Source of the DNA: Flavobacterium sp. 245
GTDB taxonomy: Bacteria; Bacteroidota; Bacteroidia; Flavobacteriales; Flavobacteriaceae
Direction: 5' to 3'
Assembly (NCBI RefSeq): GCF_004362055.1
Contig: NZ_SNXB01000005.1
Location: 248,001-312,000, forward strand
DNA: 64,000 bases
The translations under genes were made by a program, and so were the position numbers. Under the pieces are notes generated by a model. That model had not been told where the DNA came from and did not search any database. It saw nothing but the letters and a program-made list of their open reading frames with translations. The stretch's first letter is position 1, and each line of letters starts with the position of its first letter. Shown here one piece after another: positions 17,729 to 27,116 of this stretch.

Positions 17729-18739
17729 TTAATTTATCTGACTTTTAATTAATCGGGGCATACTAATAAATTTCACATGAGTCAGCAATAAAAACCAAAC
17801 AAAAGGATTAAATAAACTAATTTTTGCCCTCTTTCTATAATCTACAATTTTTCTAGCTAAAAGGTAATTGAATTTTTTCTTATCTTCTATCTGTAAATCT
17901 AATGTATGATTTACAAACAATTGGTTAAAAGAATTGATAAGTATTTTTAATTTCTGAATAAAATTCTGCTTCAAACTATCATTTGATTCATAATAGTATT
18001 CTAAAACTTGTTCAGGTGATAGATTACTATCAAAAGTTTTCCAATAATTAGATATGATTTTTGATCTTTCAATAAAATGTTTAGTCTTATTTTCCTCTGA
18101 TCGATGATTACTTGTGGAAATGATTCTGTATTTCATTAGAAAATCTGGCAAGTTGTGTACTTCTCCCATTGCCGAAACTCGTATCCATAAATCCCAATCT
18201 TCACAAGTTTTAATGGTATCATTGTACCTCAATTTTTTAGCAATAAAAAAACTACTTCTAAAAAAAAGAGAAGAATGTCCAAATGAAGCGGTAAACAGCA
18301 AGTACAACCTTATATAGTTATAAGAAACGGGATATTGCCATCCAGAAGTTGGTGATTCTCCCATATTCTTTAGCCAAAATCCTTGGGTTCCGCATAAATT
18401 TACATCAGGATTTTGTTCCATAAAATCCATTTGCATTTGAAATCTGTTTGGATAAGCCCAATCATCAGCATCCATCCTTGCAATAAACTCATAGTTTCCC
18501 AACAACTCTTCTAGTCCGATATTCAATGTTTTAGAAATACCTAAATTTGCTTCATTTTTTCTATAAAAAATTCGATCGTCGTTATAGTTTTCTATTAATT
18601 CAGTCGAGTTGTCAGTTGAGCAATCATCATAAATGTATAAATCAAAATCTGAATAAGTTTGATTTACAATTGAATCAATACTTTCAGACAAATACTTAGC
18701 ACAATTATAAGTAGGCATTAAAACTGCTAGCTTTTTCAT
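17729..18739 (-). CDS. Glycosyltransferase family 2 (GT-A)
   Basis: A 336-residue GT2 protein with KKLAVLMPTYNCAKYLSESI at the start, the substrate loop YIYDDCSTDNSTELIENY, and the acidic motif FIARMDADDWAYPNRFQMQM near residue 88. A late TCEDWDLWIRVSAMG near residue 182 fits the catalytic-base ED region. The C-terminal 100 residues are basic and hydrophobic and probably peripheral to the membrane. It adjoins the acyltransferase gene without a gap. A 120-base AT-rich gap precedes it. Sugar not assignable. Confidence 0.86.
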   Translation of the reverse strand: MKKLAVLMPTYNCAKYLSESIDSIVNQTYSDFDLYIYDDCSTDNSTELIENYNDDRIFYRKNEANLGISKTLNIGLEELLGNYEFIARMDADDWAYPNRFQMQMDFMEQNPDVNLCGTQGFWLKNMGESPTSGWQYPVSYNYIRLYLLFTASFGHSSLFFRSSFFIAKKLRYNDTIKTCEDWDLWIRVSAMGEVHNLPDFLMKYRIISTSNHRSEENKTKHFIERSKIISNYWKTFDSNLSPEQVLEYYYESNDSLKQNFIQKLKILINSFNQLFVNHTLDLQIEDKKKFNYLLARKIVDYRKRAKISLFNPFVWFLLLTHVKFISMPRLIKSQIN

Positions 18740-18859
18740 TTAAATTAATTTCTCAAAAATATCTATGATTAATTTTAAATAACTTAGAAGACAAAAATTC
18801 CCTTTAATCGTTATATAAAAAAAATCGTCAACGATAACTAATATTTTTTTATTTCTTTT

Positions 18860-19462
18860 TTACCAATTTAATCGCCAATCAATATCTCGTTTAACAACTG
18901 ATGCCGGATTTCCTGAAATAATTGTTTTTCTTTCTAAAAATTTTTGATTTACAACACTTCCTAATCCTATTAAGTTTTCACTTTCAACAAAAACTCCTGG
19001 CGCAAAAAGGCTTCTAGATCCTACATAGACATCATTTTTAATTGTTATGGAAAGATCTTTGGTTTTTGATTTTGTATGAATTGACCCATGTGTCCAAAAT
19101 TGACTTTCTTTTCCAGCAATCCAGGTATTATTCCCAATATTTATATTACAATACAAGTCAAAATAATGATCGTTGATAATTCTTGAATCATTACCAATAG
19201 AAAAATTTGCAGATCCTAGAATAATATTACCTGAATGGATGGAGGTTTTAGATCCGATCGATAATGCCCCACATGAGATAAAATTTCTATCAGCTATAAA
19301 AACATTGTCGCCAATTTCGACCTTATCGCAAATGATTAAAGCCTTTCCAATTTTTACATTTTTGCCTATAGAATAACCAAATATTTTTTTTAATAAAAAT
19401 ATTTTGAAACTATTAAGAGGTATGTATTTTATTATCTTTAAAACAAGTGTTCTTATACTCAT
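18860..19462 (-). CDS. Left-handed beta-helix acyltransferase (hexapeptide repeat)
   Basis: A 200-residue protein dominated by hexapeptide repeats ([LIV]-G-x4): IGKNVKIGKALIICDKVEIG, then IGDNVFIADRNFISCG and IGSKTSIHSGNIILGSANF. It ends with GLGSVVNQKFLERKTIISG and NPASVVKRD, the usual closing of this fold. Members transfer acetyl from acetyl-CoA to a hydroxyl or amino group of a sugar. A His within FWTHGSIHTKSK near residue 128 could be catalytic. It stands between a GT2 and a GT-B gene with 120- and 81-base flanks, less tightly packed than its neighbours. Target sugar unknown. Confidence 0.82.
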   Translation of the reverse strand: MSIRTLVLKIIKYIPLNSFKIFLLKKIFGYSIGKNVKIGKALIICDKVEIGDNVFIADRNFISCGALSIGSKTSIHSGNIILGSANFSIGNDSRIINDHYFDLYCNINIGNNTWIAGKESQFWTHGSIHTKSKTKDLSITIKNDVYVGSRSLFAPGVFVESENLIGLGSVVNQKFLERKTIISGNPASVVKRDIDWRLNW

Positions 19463-19543
19463 TTAGCATCACGTTTAAATAACTTTATAATAATCAATCA
19501 GCTTTACTACAGTTACTTTTCCTTCGTTAATTAATATTTATTT

Positions 19544-20791
19544 TTACAAATCATCGATTATCCTTTTCAAATAATCTTTAGATAAATAATCAACTAAATC
19601 TTGCCTATTCAATTTCAAATTATTGGGATTTTGTTTCCATAATTTATACATGTCTCCAATAATTTCAGCGATTTTATCAACTTGATCGACTTCTGCCCAG
19701 TAAGGATAATCATTTCCCAACAGCCTTCTGATTTCACTGTAATAAGGCGCGAGAGAGAGAATTGCTTTATTTGCTTCAACGCAATGAGGAAATTTTCCTG
19801 GAAGAAACGGACTGATCTCAGATTTTGATTCTAAAATAACATTTACAGAAACACTCTTTTGAAGACGATACACAATATCAAAAGCGACATTTCCATTATA
19901 AAAATAAATTTCGTTCTTTTCACATTCATATCCTTGAATCATTTCTGCATAATTAGATGCGCTACCTAATAAAATTAGCTTAGATTCTCTTACAGCTTCT
20001 GGATTTTGGTTCAAAAATAATAAAAAACCTTCTATCAACCCTTTTGGAGATCGTCCGCCAATTAAATTTCCAGCATGTAGCAAATTAAACTTCGAATCAT
20101 CAAAATAGCTTGGCAAATTAGTACCTTGATCTAAATTTTGAGCAATATTTTTAGAATTTTGATGTGGTATTACAAGACCTGTCTTAATGAACTCAGGAAA
20201 ATAACTTCCCATCCATTCCAGCAACAATTGACTAGGGAATGCACTAAATTTAGCTTTTTTTGAAATTTCTAAAAAGAAGTTTTCTTTAGCTTTATAATTA
20301 GGTTCAACCCAAGTAAATGGTCTTGGATAAAAATGAAAAGGATATGGATCATGAATATAAGCCATCCATTTATTATGTAATTCCGGAAGTTTTAAAACAG
20401 CATAATGTGGCCTAAAACTAGCTCCTTTACTTAATGTCAGTATCAAATCAGGCTGAAAAGTACATTTTTTTAAAGCTCTAGCAATACTATTAGTATCATT
20501 AAAAAAAGTAAATGAAAAACCAAACAATTTCTCTAAGAATAACGATATATTAATATTTGTACTACGTTGAAAAACTCTTTGAAAACGGCTTAAAAAATAA
20601 TTGGGACTATATTTTATTTCAGGAATAGAGATACAATCCACTCCTGCTAATTGAATATTTTTTCTAGTGTAATGATACACCAACACCTCAAATCCTGCTT
20701 CAACTAAATTATAAATTAATGCTACTCTCCCTTTTGTTCCGCTGCTATCATTGACATCTATAGATTCAGCAACTACTAAAATTTTTTTCAT
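19544..20791 (-). CDS. GT-B glycosyltransferase (GT4-like)
   Basis: A 415-residue GT-B protein. The N-terminal domain opens KKILVVAESIDVNDSSGTKG with a GTKGR loop, and the donor domain begins NLLHAGNLIGGRSPKGLIEG near residue 233. The expected acidic region appears as LESKSEISPFLPGKFPHCVE near residue 318, less regular than classic GT4 E-x7-E. It overlaps wecB by one base (TAATG), so the two are likely co-regulated. Use of UDP-ManNAc made by WecB is one option but is not demonstrated by sequence. Confidence 0.7.
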   Translation of the reverse strand: MKKILVVAESIDVNDSSGTKGRVALIYNLVEAGFEVLVYHYTRKNIQLAGVDCISIPEIKYSPNYFLSRFQRVFQRSTNINISLFLEKLFGFSFTFFNDTNSIARALKKCTFQPDLILTLSKGASFRPHYAVLKLPELHNKWMAYIHDPYPFHFYPRPFTWVEPNYKAKENFFLEISKKAKFSAFPSQLLLEWMGSYFPEFIKTGLVIPHQNSKNIAQNLDQGTNLPSYFDDSKFNLLHAGNLIGGRSPKGLIEGFLLFLNQNPEAVRESKLILLGSASNYAEMIQGYECEKNEIYFYNGNVAFDIVYRLQKSVSVNVILESKSEISPFLPGKFPHCVEANKAILSLAPYYSEIRRLLGNDYPYWAEVDQVDKIAEIIGDMYKLWKQNPNNLKLNRQDLVDYLSKDYLKRIIDDL

Positions 20792-21882
20792 TATTGCTGA
20801 TTAAGATTTACCAAAATATCAATTATGCGTTTTGCGGCAAAACCGTCCCATAAGTCTGGTATTTCACCTTTTTTCCATTTTTCATCAAATAACTTCACTA
20901 AAAATGGTTTTATCGATAACGGATTAGTTCCTATCAGCTCATTTGTCCCAACAGTAACCGTTTCAGGCCTTTCTGTATTATCTCGCAGTGTGATACAAGG
21001 AACTCCCATAACTGTCGTTTCTTCTGTAATGCCGCCTGAATCAGTTATTACAATTTTTGCATTTTTTACTAAATAATTAAATTGCAAATAACCCATCGGC
21101 TCCACTAAATAAAGATTCTTATGATTTATTTTTAATTTTTCAATTACTTTTTGAGTTCTTGGATGTACAGGAAAAACCACTGATAAATTATTTGAATGCT
21201 CTAAAATTTCCTCCAAATATCCTTTCATTTTTTCATCATCATCGACATTTGCAGGTCTATGTATCGTTAATAGTAAATAATTATTTTTATCAAGTTTAAT
21301 TGAATCCCAAATATCAGGTTTAATCAATTTGGATTTAAATTTTTCGAGTGTATCAATCATTGTGTTACCTACAAAGAAAATTTTTTCTGAAGAAACACCC
21401 TGATCAACTAAATTTTTATTTGCTGTTATTGAAGTTGTAAAAAAGTAACTAGTAATACTGTCAGTCACTATTCTATTTATTTCTTCAGGCATTGACCAGT
21501 CGTTTGAACGTATTCCAGATTCTACATGTGCAACCTTTATCCCCATTTTAGCAGCTACAATTGAACATGCCATTGTTGAATTCACATCACCAACAACAAG
21601 GCAAACATCTGGCTTAAAACTATCATTCAATAATTTTTCATAACGTACCATTATTGAACCTGTTTGTTCCGCTTGAGTACCCCCGCCTACTTCTAAATTA
21701 TAATCAGGTGTAGGAATATTTAATTGTTGGAAAAAAGTCCCACTCATATTATTATCATAGTGTTGACCCGTATGAATAAGCCTGTACTCTATTTCATTAT
21801 TTTTCAAATCTTTAATTGCTGAAATAATTGGCGCTATCTTTATAAAATTCGGACGCGCTCCTGCTATAATATCAATTCTCAT
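20791..21882 (-). CDS. wecB: Non-hydrolysing UDP-GlcNAc 2-epimerase
   Basis: A 363-residue epimerase interconverting UDP-GlcNAc and UDP-ManNAc (or an analogous C2 epimerisation). Family signatures are IAGARPNFIKIAPIISAI at the start, HTGQHYDNNMSGTFFQQL near residue 37, VGDVNSTMACSIVAAK near residue 97, and AHVESGIRSNDWSMPEEINR near residue 117. ITDSGGITEETTVMGVPC near residue 274 follows. Length is typical. No UDP-ManNAc dehydrogenase (wecC) is visible, so the ManNAc-type sugar is probably used directly or made into a 6-deoxy derivative. It is a different branch from the hydrolysing neuC at 13413-14570. Confidence 0.88.
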   Translation of the reverse strand: MRIDIIAGARPNFIKIAPIISAIKDLKNNEIEYRLIHTGQHYDNNMSGTFFQQLNIPTPDYNLEVGGGTQAEQTGSIMVRYEKLLNDSFKPDVCLVVGDVNSTMACSIVAAKMGIKVAHVESGIRSNDWSMPEEINRIVTDSITSYFFTTSITANKNLVDQGVSSEKIFFVGNTMIDTLEKFKSKLIKPDIWDSIKLDKNNYLLLTIHRPANVDDDEKMKGYLEEILEHSNNLSVVFPVHPRTQKVIEKLKINHKNLYLVEPMGYLQFNYLVKNAKIVITDSGGITEETTVMGVPCITLRDNTERPETVTVGTNELIGTNPLSIKPFLVKLFDEKWKKGEIPDLWDGFAAKRIIDILVNLNQQ

Positions 21883-21884
21883 AA

Positions 21885-22820
21885 TTATTGTTGCTTTATA
21901 AGCTTCTTATAAAATTTGTGTATAAAGATTTTAGACGGTAAAATATTATAAAAAATGATCCATTTAACTCTCATGATAAAATTTAATTTACCTGCTTTGA
22001 GTACTCTTGAAAACAATTTAAATTCTTTGTATCGTAAAGAAATCTGAACAAAATATCGCATTAGCGAATGGTTCAATAGGTTTTTAACTTGTAAATTCTC
22101 CACAACTAATAAAATTGCGTTCAATTTTGACTCTATACGGACTGGGTTATTCCTGTAAAATTCACCTGTATTAGAATTAGGATGCTTTCGCCCAAAAAAC
22201 AAACATTTTTCTATTGAAATTCCCCTATAACCTGAAGAGATAATTCTAGAATATAACTCCCATTCTTCAGCATACATCAAATGTTCTGTAAAACGGTTAT
22301 TTTCAAAACATGTTGCCTTCCACATGACCGCACAGGAATTAATAGGAAGCTCATTTTTCAGCATTCGATCAATATCCTTTACATCTATATAAAAAGAGTC
22401 ATATTCTTTAGAATAATCAAAATTATAATGAAAATTTTCAAAAAAAACATTACGAATATAACGACAAAAGTAAATATTAGACTTCTCTAATTCTTGAACA
22501 CATAATTCTAAATTCTGAGGATGCACTATATCATCATCATCAAAAAAAATAATATAATGTCCTTGTGCTAAATCTAGACCATAATTTCTTGAACCTGGCA
22601 GTCCTTTTAAATAAGAATCTGGTCTTTTTTGAAATGTAAATCTCGGGTCATTTTTTAAAATTGGCTCAATTATCTCAAATGTATTATCATTCCCACCATC
22701 ATCAACAATTATACATTCAAAATTTTCATAAACCTGATTTTGAATCGATCTTAATGTTTCTACAATGAACTTTTCCCTGTTATAGGTTGCCATTATTATT
22801 GAAACTGTAGGGGTAGGCAT
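21885..22820 (-). CDS. Glycosyltransferase family 2 (GT-A)
   Basis: A 311-residue GT2 enzyme that starts PTVSIIMATYNREKFIVETL, has VYENFECIIVDDGGNDNTFE, and has the metal site IIFFDDDDIVHPQNLELCV near residue 91. EEWELYSRIISSGYRG near residue 181 follows as the late acidic motif. It lies 2 bases before wecB and 2 bases after an exostosin-like gene. Nothing in the sequence fixes the sugar. Confidence 0.87.
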   Translation of the reverse strand: MPTPTVSIIMATYNREKFIVETLRSIQNQVYENFECIIVDDGGNDNTFEIIEPILKNDPRFTFQKRPDSYLKGLPGSRNYGLDLAQGHYIIFFDDDDIVHPQNLELCVQELEKSNIYFCRYIRNVFFENFHYNFDYSKEYDSFYIDVKDIDRMLKNELPINSCAVMWKATCFENNRFTEHLMYAEEWELYSRIISSGYRGISIEKCLFFGRKHPNSNTGEFYRNNPVRIESKLNAILLVVENLQVKNLLNHSLMRYFVQISLRYKEFKLFSRVLKAGKLNFIMRVKWIIFYNILPSKIFIHKFYKKLIKQQ

Positions 22821-22822
22821 AA

Positions 22823-23914
22823 TTATATATTTTTATTTTCCAGTAAATTAAGACTAATATGTTCCGCTTGTATAAAAATCTTATCAAACTTAGAGTTTAC
22901 TATCTTTTCAACTATTGATGAAGGACTTAAATACAAATCATAATAGTCCACAACTTTTTTTCGTAATATCAGTATGTCTTCTTGACTCATTGCAAAACAT
23001 TGTACCAATAAATCATTTAATTCATTTTTGTTTTTATAGACTAATGCGGTTTCGTTATTCACAAGTGGCGGTACAAATAAATTTGCATACGTTTCATGTA
23101 TTATTGGTATACAACCAACTCCTATTGCTTCCATCAAATTATGAGATTGCGGCATTACTACACCTGGTAAAGCAATAAAAAAACTAAACTTTTCTAAACT
23201 TTTCAATAATTCGTAAAAACTTAATCTAAAATCATCTTGCGCATTGATTAATACAACGGCGCTATCTTCATCACTTTTTAAAAAATCAACGAACTCCTCC
23301 TGACTTTTAATTTTCTTATTATAGCTTTGTGCATTTATATAATTAAAGATTTCCCTTCTATTTGGAATATCAAAATAATTGCTTTTTGTAATTTCTTCAT
23401 ATCTTTTTTCATCAAAATTGCCAGACATAAATCCTGATTTTTTTCTATTAGTTTTAAAATCAGTATTTATACTCAAATATTCAGAATTGTACATTAAGGG
23501 ATATTTACTCATTGGAACATGATAATATAATTTATTATCATAATATTTTGAGTTAAAAAAATCATTACTGAGCTGCTCCTTTGTAATCCACAAAGCATTT
23601 GATTTTTTTGAGGGCTTACCAATTTTAATTTTTTCTTTTAAAATCATCGCCGCATATTTAAGCTCTCCTTTTTTACTATTAATAGACATTTTACCGATAA
23701 TAGAACTATCATTTGGCAAGTAAACGGTATAGTCCATAAGTACAAAGAATTTCATAAAATTAAATAAATATCTATTTAATGTTATATCCCGAATATCTAT
23801 ATATACTTTTTTGTCTTTTGGCTTAACAAAGGAACTAATGAATAGAACTTTCAGTAAAAAAAAATAATTTAAGATTTTACGTTTCATCCGTTTTCTAAGA
23901 GAATAAAATATCAT
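22823..23914 (-). CDS. Exostosin-like glycosyltransferase (GT47-type fold, tentative)
   Basis: A 363-residue protein. The clearest region is near the C-terminus: FFIALPGVVMPQSHNLMEAI, then GCIPIIHETYANLFVPPLV, which resembles the donor-binding part of exostosin (GT47) proteins, where a chosen Glu or His precedes GCIPV. The N-terminal 120 residues are lysine-rich and not recognised. The ATG at 23914 overlaps the upstream stop by 4 bases (ATGA) and is preferred over an internal Met at codon 10. Assignment rests on the C-terminal motif only; it could be another GT-B family. Confidence 0.55.
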   Translation of the reverse strand: MIFYSLRKRMKRKILNYFFLLKVLFISSFVKPKDKKVYIDIRDITLNRYLFNFMKFFVLMDYTVYLPNDSSIIGKMSINSKKGELKYAAMILKEKIKIGKPSKKSNALWITKEQLSNDFFNSKYYDNKLYYHVPMSKYPLMYNSEYLSINTDFKTNRKKSGFMSGNFDEKRYEEITKSNYFDIPNRREIFNYINAQSYNKKIKSQEEFVDFLKSDEDSAVVLINAQDDFRLSFYELLKSLEKFSFFIALPGVVMPQSHNLMEAIGVGCIPIIHETYANLFVPPLVNNETALVYKNKNELNDLLVQCFAMSQEDILILRKKVVDYYDLYLSPSSIVEKIVNSKFDKIFIQAEHISLNLLENKNI

Positions 23915-24759
23915 TTTTTAAGTGATTTTAAAATATGAGCAATTTTTCGCACTGGAAATAGTAAAAAGTAACCTACTTTATATTCGTTGCTATTTAATAT
24001 CTTGTTTTTTTGAGATTCTTCAAATGAAACTTTATTCAAAACATTAATTATAAAATTCTCAAAATCATCTACGTATAAAATCTTATGTTTATTATAAATA
24101 TATCTCAACAATTCATATTTATTAGAATTAGCTGTACTTGTAGTTGAATTAGGTCTTTTTCTGTAATTATAAAGTGGCTCTTGAATTACCTCAACCATTC
24201 CGCCATTTTTTAAAATCCTGATAAAAAACTCCCAATCCTCAAATCCCGTGCGCATTTCTTCATCATATCCACCGCATAATTGCCAATCCTCTTTTTTAAA
24301 CATCGAAGTTCCTAAGGCTCCATTTGCATACATAAAATTAGAAATACTGCCTCCTCTAGGTATGAAAAGATCATTTTTTCTGTTAGAATACAAAAGATAA
24401 CTCTGGCAAGTAACTATTTTAACTTCATTTTTTTTCAAAAATATGGGAATTGCTTTCTTACAAAATGAAGGCTCAAAAAAGTCATCACTATCTAAAACCA
24501 AAATATAATCTCCTTTTGCAGACTTTATACCGACATTTCTAGCCGTACTTTGTCCTTGATTATCCTGTGTAATGAGTTTGGTGATTTTTGATTCTAATTT
24601 TTTTAAAACCTCTTTAGTTTCAGCATTTGATCCATCATCAATTACAATAACTTCTTTATAAGGATACGTTTGATTCAACGCTGAAGCTACAGCTTGTTCA
24701 ATATATTGCCAATCATTATAGCATGGAATTATTATAGAAACTAAATTATTGTAATTCAT
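23911..24759 (-). CDS. Glycosyltransferase family 2 (GT-A)
   Basis: A 282-residue GT2 protein with LVSIIIPCYNDWQYIEQAVA at the N-terminus, EVIVIDDGSNAETKEVLKKL, the DxD-like DYILVLDSDDFFEPSFCKKA near residue 90, and RTGFEDWEFFIRILKNGG near residue 170 as the catalytic ED region. It is compact and close to the minimum length for the family. It overlaps by 4 bases both the upstream GT4 and the downstream exostosin-like gene, so the three are translationally coupled. Specificity unknown. Confidence 0.88.
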   Translation of the reverse strand: MNYNNLVSIIIPCYNDWQYIEQAVASALNQTYPYKEVIVIDDGSNAETKEVLKKLESKITKLITQDNQGQSTARNVGIKSAKGDYILVLDSDDFFEPSFCKKAIPIFLKKNEVKIVTCQSYLLYSNRKNDLFIPRGGSISNFMYANGALGTSMFKKEDWQLCGGYDEEMRTGFEDWEFFIRILKNGGMVEVIQEPLYNYRKRPNSTTSTANSNKYELLRYIYNKHKILYVDDFENFIINVLNKVSFEESQKNKILNSNEYKVGYFLLFPVRKIAHILKSLKK

Positions 24760-25991
24760 GACAATCTTTTATATATCAATCCCCATTTTTGATCAATTAT
24801 TTGCCTCGAGAAATTTTCATTAGCAAAAACTACTGCTTGATTACTCATCTCGTTTAATAATATTGGGTCCTCAATAAATTTTATAATGTTAGAAGCTACG
24901 GCATCAACATCAAATTCATTGCAAACAAATCCAGAAATTCCATTATTAACAGTATACTTAATTCCTCCTGAATCAAATACTATAGCTGGCAGTCCACATG
25001 CTTGTGCTTCTAAAGTTGCAAGCCCTTGTGTTTCTCTAAGTCCGCTTGTTGTAGCTTGTCCTGTCAACAAATAAACATCATGTTTCCATAGTTCAAGACG
25101 AATTTCTTCTTGAGACATACTTCCTTTCAAAAAAATAGAATCTTTCAAATTATATTTAGCGATTAAAGATTCTAAGTTTCTTTGTTCAGACCCTGCTCCA
25201 ATTATTGTCAATGAAACTTTAAACCCTTTTTGGATTAGTATATTTAAGGCCTCGATACAAAAAATTTGCCCTTTCACTTTATCTAACCTTCCAACAGTTA
25301 TTAATTTTAAATGAGTAATTGACTGTTTGTTATTTTTTTGTTGATGAAAAAACGCTGTATCAACACTTACAGGAATAAGCTCGAGCCTCTCAATAGGACA
25401 TCCTAAATCTAATAATTTATCTCCAAGATAAGGTGTATTTGCAGTTATTAGATCAGCGTATTTAAACAAATTATCATAGTATCCATTGTTTTGAATATAA
25501 CCTCCAATTGGAAAAAAAGCATCATGCCCGTGAAAAGTTACTATTAAAATCGGTTTAAAACCAATCTTTTTTAAGGCAGATAAAACATTAGAATTTGTCC
25601 CGTATTGAACATGAAATATTGTAATATCACTTAATTTTTTATAAAAAAACCATTCAAAAAGCCAACTCAAACTAAACTTCGCATGTTCTTTGTAGTATCT
25701 AGTAATAGAAGGAAAATCTTTTAGATTAAGTATCAAAATTTGAATCCATTTTAATAATCTTAAAAATTTATTTTCAGGTATTTTATAATCTTCAAATATT
25801 ATTTTATCTAACAATCCATATTCAGCAATTAAACCACTGCACAAATCAGGATTAATGTTCGTTATTTTATGAACAAGTATTTGGACATCATATCCTTGCT
25901 TTATAGCTGTTATTATCTGGGCTACAATAAATGTTTCTGAGAAATGCGGAAATTCAAAAACTTTAAAGACTATTTTTTTCGATTTTTTCAT
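24756..25991 (-). CDS. Glycosyltransferase family 4 (GT-B, colanic acid WcaL-like)
   Basis: A 411-residue GT4 enzyme. It begins KIVFKVFEFPHFSETFIVAQ, the FPxxSETFI opening common to WcaL/EpsD-type transferases. The donor domain starts LKLITVGRLDKVKGQIFCIE near residue 230, and the acidic motif is seen as RETQGLATLEAQACGLPAIV near residue 320. HGHDAFFPI near residue 155 matches the HGxD loop of this subgroup. It is coupled to the following GT2 by an ATGA overlap. WcaL acts in colanic acid assembly; the similarity is by motif and does not set the sugar here. Confidence 0.86.
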   Translation of the reverse strand: MKKSKKIVFKVFEFPHFSETFIVAQIITAIKQGYDVQILVHKITNINPDLCSGLIAEYGLLDKIIFEDYKIPENKFLRLLKWIQILILNLKDFPSITRYYKEHAKFSLSWLFEWFFYKKLSDITIFHVQYGTNSNVLSALKKIGFKPILIVTFHGHDAFFPIGGYIQNNGYYDNLFKYADLITANTPYLGDKLLDLGCPIERLELIPVSVDTAFFHQQKNNKQSITHLKLITVGRLDKVKGQIFCIEALNILIQKGFKVSLTIIGAGSEQRNLESLIAKYNLKDSIFLKGSMSQEEIRLELWKHDVYLLTGQATTSGLRETQGLATLEAQACGLPAIVFDSGGIKYTVNNGISGFVCNEFDVDAVASNIIKFIEDPILLNEMSNQAVVFANENFSRQIIDQKWGLIYKRLS

Positions 25992-26057
25992 TCTCTAATT
26001 AAAATCTATTTAGGGGCACTTATAATCTGAATCTAATTTATACTTAACAAAATTTTG

Positions 26058-26990
26058 CTACTTGCTTTTGAAACGTTTTATAATTTCATAGATTTTGAGC
26101 TTCTTTTTTAGAAACCAGTCCTTTAAATTTTTTTTGCCTAAAAACCAGTCATATTCTTGTAAAATTTCTTTGTCTGAAATCTTTCTCAATAAATGTTGCT
26201 TTCCGTTTTCCACATATTTGTCTGAATAAATACTTTTTGTATATAATTTAATATACGAATCTATAAGTATCCAGCTTATAATTGAATGTCTGCATTTTTC
26301 TACTGTTGAAAAACGACTCACATTATCAGGCGAAAAACTATATCTGTAGTAAGCCATACCTTCTTCTGCATGAATAATTTTTTTAGTATTTAATAATACT
26401 CTAGTAAAAAATTCTCCATCCTGATTTATTAATAAAGAATCATTCCAAAGTCCGCTTTTTATAACCAGTTCTCTTCGAACTAAATAAACATGAGGCGGTA
26501 AAAATGTGTTATCCTTTCCAAAATCTGAAATTAAATCGAAACCATTCTCATAATTTTTATTAATTCCTTCTGATTTAGGTGCTATTTCATCTATGGAATC
26601 TGAAAAATAATTCCACTTGGAAGTTGCTAGAATATATTTTTTTTCTAAGTATTTACTAACAGCATTTATTTGTGAAGTTAAAAGATTATCAGATAATAAG
26701 TCGTCAGAATCAAGCCATTTAATAAATGTTCCTTTACTTAATTCAAAACCTAAATTTCTACAAACATTTCCTCCTTTAGGGGTGTCTTGTGCTCTTTTAT
26801 AATATTTGAAACGGACATCTTTTTTACAATATTCAGCTAACAGCCTATCAGTATTATCCGTTGAGCCATCATCCACTATAATACATTCCCAATTATTGTA
26901 CGTTTGACTTAGAACACTATCGAGTGTTTGTGACAAGATATTTGCTCTGTTGTATGTTGGAATAATAATTGAAACTAATATATCATTCAT
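26058..26990 (-). CDS. Glycosyltransferase family 2 (GT-A)
   Basis: A 310-residue GT2 enzyme: ILVSIIIPTYNRANILSQTL at the start, CIIVDDGSTDNTDRLLAEY, and the metal site TFIKWLDSDDLLSDNLLTSQ near residue 90. NQDGEFFTRVLLNTKK near residue 195 gives the late acidic motif. The C-terminus is strongly basic (KNLKDWFLKKKLKIYEIIKR), which would suit membrane association. It is flanked by 66- and 126-base gaps, so it is less tightly linked than most. Sugar unknown. Confidence 0.86.
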   Translation of the reverse strand: MNDILVSIIIPTYNRANILSQTLDSVLSQTYNNWECIIVDDGSTDNTDRLLAEYCKKDVRFKYYKRAQDTPKGGNVCRNLGFELSKGTFIKWLDSDDLLSDNLLTSQINAVSKYLEKKYILATSKWNYFSDSIDEIAPKSEGINKNYENGFDLISDFGKDNTFLPPHVYLVRRELVIKSGLWNDSLLINQDGEFFTRVLLNTKKIIHAEEGMAYYRYSFSPDNVSRFSTVEKCRHSIISWILIDSYIKLYTKSIYSDKYVENGKQHLLRKISDKEILQEYDWFLGKKNLKDWFLKKKLKIYEIIKRFKSK

Positions 26991-27116
26991 CTCGATTATT
27001 GGTTATAAGCTTTAGTTTGTTTATAGTAAATATTTTTCTCAATTCTAGAAATACCAAATAAGATTTTGTATTGTTTAAACTCAACGATCATTTTTTAATT
27101 TCAACTTAGTACGAAC

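Noticed and set aside
18754..18761. Exact TAnnTTTG -7 box (minus strand) ahead of the GT2 gene at 17729-18739
   Set aside because: The nearest TTG lies about 30 bases upstream, too far for a -33 element, and such octamers are frequent in AT-rich sequence.
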